Shown piece by piece: positions 57,873 to 64,000 of a DNA stretch of 64,000 nt (the stretch's first letter is position 1; every line of letters starts with the position of its first letter). The notes beneath the pieces were generated by a model. The model ran no database searches and had not been told where the DNA came from. It was given only the letters and a program-made list of their open reading frames with translations. A program made the translations under genes and the position numbers. This DNA comes from Maylandia zebra (Eukaryota > Chordata > Actinopteri > Cichliformes > Cichlidae): contig NC_135174.1 in the NCBI RefSeq assembly GCF_041146795.1, positions 5,891,878 to 5,955,877 of the forward strand, in the 5' to 3' direction.

Positions 57873-59252
57873 CATGCAGCCCATTCTCTAACATTTGATT
57901 GGTTGCCGTGCAAAGTAAGTCAAAACAGGTCGATCCTAGATAATCGATTGCTTGTGTAGACTTGGGGCAGCCAGGTATCCCAGAATGCAGATCAAATCAC
58001 AGGCAGCAATGGTGGTGGTGTAGTTTTAAAATACCCCGTTTTTCTGTCACCAGCTACACTTTTAACAGTGTTTTAGCCGCGAATGTCGCGCCGTATGTCT
58101 GGTCAGGTTGTCAACATAGAACATGTTTGCAAAAGTGCTCAGATGTTTTCAGAGATTTCACTAGCTCTGCTAACAATTAGCATGCAGAGTGCACCCAGGG
58201 GGTTACGTTAACCGGTTTGTTTACATATTTCACTCTCCGTGTTCCACATGTTGCATTCGCAGATTCTCATTTTCACCGAACGATCGTCTCTTTCCGCCTG
58301 GTCTTGTGTCTCTGTGCTTCTGTAACATAAAGAACGAGCTGACATTTTTCTCACGAAACCAGCGATCAGCTCAGCAGACCCTCAGTTTACCTGCATGCAT
58401 CCTCCTCCTCATCTGTCAGCTGTTTAACACCTGCTGCTAATTCAAGAAACACGCCTACGTTACCTGGTGATAGTCACAGTTTAACTGGGCAGCCAGTGCT
58501 CGATATAACGCAATGTCAGCGCATTTTTCTGCACAAGATAAGGAAATATAGTGTTTTCCCCGAGCGCAGAGCTGCTGGAGCTTGTTTCCTTACAGAGCCC
58601 TTTATAGGCAAACCAGCTTCATCAGCGGCTGATGTCCAATCACCAGCACACAGCTTTCAAACCTCAGCTGAGTTTTAGCTCTCAGTGGTTAAACGCTGGA
58701 CTTCATTCACTCAGGTTCTGTCTGTCGGGTCACGTTTACTTCGCTGTTTTATTTACAACTGAGCAAATCGGTTTGGCTGAGGTTAAAGTTACGTTTCATA
58801 ACTGCATAGTTTCACAGACGTTTAATGGTTCACTGGCACATGTGTTAGACTGAACTATTCGCTTTTCTTTATCTGGTGTGTTTTGGATTTAACAGTGAAT
58901 TTTGAGATGAAACTGACTTTTAAAGTGTTTTTATACAAAGAGGAAAGAGAAGGCGCATTTCCACCGAGAGAAGCAGAGTTTGCAACAGCATGTTCATCAT
59001 GAAGTCTGCAAGCTGGACAGAAATATTATATCATCTGTTTTTTAATAGTTATTCAACTGTATTCTAAGCACCAGCTGTCTGTTAGAATGTGATTTTTTCC
59101 TCTCTCTCTGTTGGCAGAGGTATAAAAATGCACAGGAAAATCTGACGTGCATGGCAAACTTCACCGACGATATTTAGGGAGGAATAAACACACATCAAAC
59201 ATAAATGAACCATTTGCCTGTCTCCATAATTGAGAGCATTTTCTCTTCTTAT

Positions 59253-59283
<31 letters not shown>

Positions 59284-60465
59284 TATGTTTACCTGTCAAA
59301 GGCTTGTTACAAACTATGAAACACATGGTGCAGACTTCTGGATGTTAGAAGAAAATACTGCTCATGAAGGAGACTAAAGGCAGGAAGGTGTCCTTTAAAA
59401 CTAAACATGTTAATAGGACCTCCCTATTTCAGTGTAGTGGCGAACAGTCGCACAGCTCACGTAGGCGTTATCTGTGATACTCCTTAACTATAATTTATCC
59501 AAGTTAACTTCAGTTGACCATTCAGACAGTTCTTTTGCAATGAAAAACATAAACACCCATGCTGCCGGGAGGTTTCCTCAGTGCCAGCTGTTAACATTAT
59601 AGCTGCTTATGCAGTAACCATGGTAACCACGGACTGAGCGGCTGGATCGACGGAGGTCAGACAACAATTTTACATGTATGATCTTAAAACAGGACACAGC
59701 CACTATACGTGCTGGCCTCATATCAAATGTGAAGGCAGACTGAGTCTATCGTGGATATCGTGGATATGCTGACCTCGCTCCGTGGTGTACAGGGCCGTTT
59801 ACCCTCATGATTAATATTCGCAATAAAAATATTAGCCGAACATCATGAAGTCTGTATGTGTTTCATAGTGTCGAACAACCTTTGTACAGTTAAAGCCAGC
59901 AGTTACTACATGACAGAAACACCCACGTTATCTCTTTTATGCGTTTATACACAGGTCACGCTGATTACTGAACAAAAACCCAAAGATCAGATGTTAAACA
60001 GATTTATTTGCTCTCTCTCCTCCTTAAACATGTTTTTAATGTTAGTTATAATTCAGAATTGGCGACTGAAACACGTAGGACACATAAGAACATCAGGAAA
60101 TAAAACACCGATAAATATAACCTCAGTAAAAGAAGTCAGCGGGGGTTACTACAGCTGTGTACCGGGGCCTGCGCTTTGTCGGTGGGATTGCTTGCGAGGC
60201 GAGCGGGTCTATCCCACGCTTTGCCGTGAGACTGGGCAGACATCTCCGAAATCATCGAAACACTTTTGCAAAGAGGCTGTATCTTGACAAACCGACCAGA
60301 CACATGAAGATTAAACCACTACATTCTCGGCTAAAAAAATATTAAAACGGTATTTGGTAACACACAAACAGGGTTTTTCAAAGCTCAGTTCTGTTAGCTT
60401 CCACATGCCGGTTGTTGTGTGCTAGAAACAATGGCCACCAGGCCAAAGCAATGGTTTTGACTCGA
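57873..60465. other. Centre of the 3.6-kb element, no gene recognised
   Basis: Several short open readings exist on the plus strand, but none resembles a known protein. A (TC)n tract of about 26 bases lies at 59258-59283. Confidence 0.45.
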
Positions 60466-60758
60466 TCAGCGTTAACCCCGCCCCCTGAGTTTGATGGGTG
60501 AGGCTGACAGATAAAATTATTTCAAGATGAGAGCCAGGCGCCAGGACTGCCAAAATGAAATAAATCAATATATCATTAAATAATTAATTAAATGTGTCAA
60601 TAATTAATTAAAATGTGAAATACATAATTAATTAATTACATGTGTCATAACTATTTATTTAATTAATTAATTCCAATTTTAATTAATTATTGACACATTT
60701 AATTAATTATTTAATGGTGTATTTAATTAATGCATTATGGCAGTCCTGGCACTCCATA

Positions 60759-61531
60759 CACAAAGGCTCTCAAAACAATACATGTATGTGAATTTTTGCG
60801 TGTATTCTTATAATTGTTACCTTTTTCTTTTACTCTTGGCTTTTTGTGTTCATGTTCTGTTGTTTTGTATACTTCATCTGTTCGTATGTTGTATACTCAT
60901 TGTTTGTTAAATAAAGTTTAAAAAAAAGAAACTTAAAAAGGTTACCTCTAGCGGCAACATAAGGTATCAACCCAAAAATGGCTCCTACAAAAATAATGTC
61001 TTCTTTCAACTGGGATTAAGATTGTCTCATTTCCAGCAGGTGGCACCACAGTCCTATAACCCTCATAGAAAGTCCTTGTATCCTATTATTATAGATGGTA
61101 GATTTATAAATGGCCTGTATTTGTATCGCGCTTTTATAAAAACAATGAATGAATTTCCTGCTGCACTTAAGATAATATAAAGATATAGAATCAATAGCAG
61201 CCAATCCTAAATGGGCCTGAAAAATAAAAATATGTTAAAGACACAAGTGATCAAAGTAGAAGTACCCATCACATAATATAATAAGAATAGAAGAATTGGC
61301 CTGCTATTTACAGCAACATACTGCTGTGATGGTTTTATTAATAGCATGAAACCAAACAGTAAAACCCAGAGATAGTGCTGCTTAATACTGAATAGAAATT
61401 AGACTGGAAGAACTGGAAACAGAAAATAATGTGGACGGTGGACAATCCGGTAATAATGTCTCAACTGAACACAACACAACTGATCCCCAAGGATTTACAG
61501 TGGAGATCATTTAAAGTTACATTATGCTTAC
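60759..61531. other. Downstream flank of serpin exons, nothing recognised
   Basis: On the minus strand the next serpin exons should fall here or further left, but no GKIKDLL-type exon or reactive-centre loop was found. An AATAAA on the plus strand near 60909 belongs to no recognised gene. Confidence 0.45.
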
Positions 61532-61649
61532 CTTGTGTCTGCTTCTCCACCCAGCTGTTGATGTGGACCCTGGCCTCCTCTGCATTTCCTTTGAAGTCCA
61601 CAGACTCGAGCTCAGCGTTGTAATGCTTTTTGGTGCCTTTTAAAAATTC
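61532..61649 (-). CDS. Clade-B serpin exon (helix D-E region)
   Basis: The acceptor is TTCCAG and the donor GTAAGC; 118 bp, phase 0 to phase 1. It encodes EFLKGTKKHYNAELESVDF, then EEARVHINSWVEKQTQ, the conserved stretch of ovalbumin-type (clade B) serpins such as leukocyte elastase inhibitor. These intracellular or nucleocytoplasmic proteins trap serine proteases. The next exons of the family are not seen downstream in this window. Confidence 0.85.
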
Positions 61650-62463
61650 CTGGAATTGTGAAAATAAGTCACTCGAAACAGATTCAACAAACTACGGAGA
61701 CTTCAATCAAGTTCAGTCACTGTGTTAAAACATTTTCAGTCCTTTGGATGCAGTTGAAGCTTGAACTAACCAGTCAGCCTTTGTCTAATAAAAGATTAAA
61801 GCAAATAGCTTGTTGGATGCCAATTTAAGTAGCCAGCATAGAAAAATACACAGATTGTGGGTAAGCTGGTTTGTAACGTTTCGGTTCAGATGGCAGCAGT
61901 TTTTGCTGACAAATGTACATTTTAGTATTTCTAAGTATTAATAAATTAGTGTTTTACTTCTTTATATATTTCTTTATACTATTTGCAAATATTTTAAAAG
62001 TTTAATCTGCTGTGATGACTGGAACACAAAGGAGAGAAATGGTGCCTTGTCTCTTGTTATGAACTGTAAATAAATAAAACTGTAAAATGATTATATTTCA
62101 TTTTTGTTTTATCTGTTTAGTTCTATTTTTTCAGTTTTACTGTTTTTGTGTTATTTAGTTTTAATGCAAATGTTTCTATTTTATTGCTGTGTTTTATGAA
62201 GACTTGTCTGTTTTTTATCATAGAACATATTCTTGTGAAATGTTTCCAGTAAATACAGTGAACGTGTACTACCACTACTACTGACTAGATGTAGCCAACT
62301 TCATGGTATTAAATTAGCATTACTGTCCTAAACTTTGTGTAAGTGAAAATCCAGGGAGCAGGGAGAAACGTGCACAGCTTTGGCCTCATGACTTATAACA
62401 GGGCTCACTGCACAGGTTAGTCATTTATTGTAAGTCTAAGTAACAACAGGTTTCCTCTCACAC

Positions 62464-62604
62464 CTCGAGAAACGTGTAGGACCGATCCCCGTAAAGTCTG
62501 TTGGCAAGACTGAGGGAGTATGGAGCATCAGCCTTGTTCAGATCAGTTAGTAGTTTGGCAAACTTGGCGTGGACATCGTCCTCGTCGGTCTGGGGTTTCA
62601 GACA
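62464..62604 (-). CDS. Clade-B serpin exon (helix C-D region)
   Basis: A 141-bp exon of exactly 47 codons, phase 0 at both ends; acceptor TTCACAG, donor GTGTGA. It encodes DEDDVHAKFAKLLTDLNKAD, then APYSLSLANRLYGDRSYTFL, the highly conserved ANRLYG block of clade-B serpins. It splices in frame to 61532-61649. Confidence 0.9.
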
Positions 62605-63017
62605 CTGTGAACAGCCAGAGAAGACTTGCGTGTTATAAAGCCACGATGAACCAAAGACAGATGAAAGACAGCTAATATGGCTAACATAACTCTGCATTGG
62701 CCTTTTTGAATGTATCAATGTTAGTTTGTTTTCATTTGGTAATAGCTTTCTCATAACTAACATCCACTGAATGATTGGATTCAAAGTCTTAAGGAACTGA
62801 AGGGCTCAGTAGTAATCTGTATTTACAAGGCCTCCTGCATCTTTTGGAAAGAATACAGAAAAAGGACAAACAGACGCAACAAACGCTCAAATATGTTAAA
62901 CATTTAGAACATGTATGATGTTACGCTTTTGTTGACACTGAACTTTTCACCTGCTGCATAAATCTGCTTTCTACTAATTCTGTTTTAAGGTGTTAGCTAT
63001 GTGTTGGATATAACACA
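62605..63017. other. Serpin intron
   Basis: No exon or named repeat was recognised. The intron continues to 63856 and contains the LINE fragment at 63018-63771. Confidence 0.6.
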
Positions 63018-63771
63018 GAGCACCTGTATAAAAAAGCCCAAAGCCGACTGTACTTCCTCAGGAGGCTGAGGTCTTTTAACATCTGCAGGAAGCTCCTGAG
63101 GATGTTTTACCAGTCGGTGGTTGCTGGAGTACTTTTCTATGCTGTGGTGTGCTGGGGGAGCAGCACAGCAAAGAAGGACTCATCCAGGCTGGAGAAACTG
63201 ATCAGGAGGGCTAGCTCTGTGGTCGGCATGAAGCTGGACACTCTGGTGACAGTGGCAGAGAAAAGGACATTAAAGAAACTGATGGACATTATGAACAATG
63301 CTGGGCATCCTCTGCACACGGCCATTAACAACCAGAAGAGTCTGTTCAGTGACAGGTTGCTTCTCCCAAAGACAAGAACTAACAGACTTAAAAACTCCTT
63401 TGTCCCACACGCCATCAGACTGTTTAACTCCTCTCTGGAGGGGAGAGGGAGGGGAAACAGGAGGACAAAGGAGGGGGGAACAACTAAGCTGTAGTGCCTC
63501 TTCACCTCACTGTGCAATACCTTTTGTGCAATACTTTTGTAAATAGTCAACAGTGCAATAGACTCAATACTTGAAATGTGCAATTCACTTGTATTTTTAT
63601 TTTTATTCCTATTTATTCTATTTATCCCCTTCGTATATTTTATTTATATATATGTGTGTGTGTATAACTCTGTAACTTCTGTCGGTGCTGTGCTTTTTTG
63701 GAAATCGAATTTCCCAGAGGAACCCACCCGAGGGATTAATAAAGTTCTATCTAATCTAATCTAATCTAATA
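63018..63771 (+). mobile_element. 5'-truncated CR1/L2/Rex1-type LINE with 3' tail
   Basis: The plus strand encodes the C-terminal part of a LINE ORF2: FYQSVVAGVLFYAVVCWGSS, then LEKLIRRASSVVGMKLD and KNSFVPHAIRLFNSS, with a stop near 63492. The 3' UTR ends GGGATTAATAAAG followed by tandem TCTAA copies at about 63746-63770, the short-repeat tail of this LINE group. The endonuclease and most of RT are missing (5' truncation). It lies inside a serpin intron in antisense orientation. Confidence 0.8.
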
Positions 63772-63856
63772 TGTGGTGGGAAGTTTGGTGTGAGATACTC
63801 TGGAGCTAAGACCTTGAATTTCCCTGTCAGATCACAGTTATTCGCTTTGTTACCAC

Positions 63857-64000
63857 CTTGAGCAGGTAGCCCGGCAGTCTGGTTTGCTGCTGAATCTGCG
63901 TCTGCGTCTGCATCCGTGTCTGCATTGGCGTCTGTAGCGACGACGACGACGTTTCTGACTGTGTTTGTGTCGGTTTCTCTTCTGCCGGCTTTGGTTTTTC
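63857..64000 (-). CDS. Clade-B serpin exon with Gln/Thr-rich CD-loop extension (partial at window end)
   Basis: The exon runs off the right edge; its donor GTGGTA is at 63856. It encodes EKPKPAEEKPTQTQ, a Ser run, then QMQT-like repeats (QTRMQTQTQIQQQT) and LPGYLLK, joining in phase 0 to 62464-62604. Position and composition fit the variable loop between helices C and D, which in fish leukocyte elastase inhibitor-like serpins can be long and Gln-rich. The first exons lie outside the window. Confidence 0.75.

Larger units (their letters stand above)
57138..60756. mobile_element. 3.6-kb element with long complex inverted ends, family unknown
   Basis: Both outer ends read TATGGAGTGCCAGGACTGCC inward, with TA on each side (57136-57137 and 60757-60758), suggesting a TA target duplication as in Tc1/mariner-type insertion. 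Inside, 57784-57870 and 60467-60555 are inverted copies with only a few mismatches (for example TCAGGGGGCGGGGTTAACGC on the left). Between the outer and inner blocks lie AT-rich TTAATTAAT arrays, long on the left (about 600 bp) and short on the right (about 200 bp). The 2.6-kb centre (57873-60465) has no recognisable transposase or gene. Confidence 0.65.

Noticed and set aside
57962-58853. Small plus-strand open readings in the centre of the 3.6-kb element
   Set aside because: They are short, have no similarity to transposases or known proteins, and show no splice continuity.
63137-63583. Minus-strand 148-residue open reading
   Set aside because: It is the antisense shadow of the LINE coding sequence on the plus strand.

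Overview
The window is vertebrate nuclear DNA, most likely from a percomorph (cichlid-like) teleost. Spliced genes with canonical introns sit among fish-type mobile elements: a Gmr1-like Ty3/gypsy element, hAT, Tc1 and piggyBac remnants, LINE 3' tails with short tandem-repeat ends, and solo LTRs. No bacterial feature, CRISPR array or intact rRNA/tRNA gene was seen. The species is inferred from repeat and gene families only.

Layout. 1-1.5 kb: hAT-type debris. 1.5-5.5 kb: a dead Gmr1-like retrotransposon whose integrase lies upstream of reverse transcriptase and whose Gag carries a SCAN-like segment. 5.5-7.3 kb: interspersed repeats. 7.9-8.9 kb: the last two coding exons and probable 3' UTR of a PDZ gene (RADIL-like) on the minus strand, with no further exons found upstream. 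9.1-10.1 kb: a candidate solo LTR. 10.4-10.6 kb: a LINE tail. 10.6-46.1 kb: one continuous ~35.5-kb tandem array. 46.2-54.7 kb: a minus-strand matrin-3/ZNF638-type RNA-binding gene, reconstructed here as 18 coding exons with consistent splice phases (three RRM-like folds, a region rich in acidic residues, a C-terminal matrin-type zinc finger). 55-61 kb: mobile-element terrain with a piggyBac-like element and a 3.6-kb element with long inverted ends. 61.5-64 kb: three exons of a clade-B serpin, also minus strand, cut by the window edge.

The array is the most unusual object. It is built from three unit classes sharing one 5' head: A (~592-621 bp, 37 full plus one cut copy), B (454 bp, 20 copies) and C (mostly 237 bp, 15 copies). 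A differs from B by an ~84-bp segment bounded by CGGCC direct repeats. That segment has complementary ends and tRNA-like A-box and B-box motifs. C looks like an A unit that lost its core by a deletion at a GCTG microhomology inside a variable (GGCT)n tract. A 12-unit, 5,727-bp block occurs twice in tandem with a single substitution noticed, which implies very recent unequal exchange or conversion, or an assembly effect.

Working together: the matrin-like gene reads leftward and ends 128 bp before the array, so its 3' end probably lies in or beside satellite DNA. The serpin exons are on the same strand upstream and are not followed by the remaining serpin exons in this window. The PDZ exons at 8.6-8.9 kb are separated from any possible 5' part by the array. 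Together these suggest that repeats have rearranged gene ends here. That is inference.
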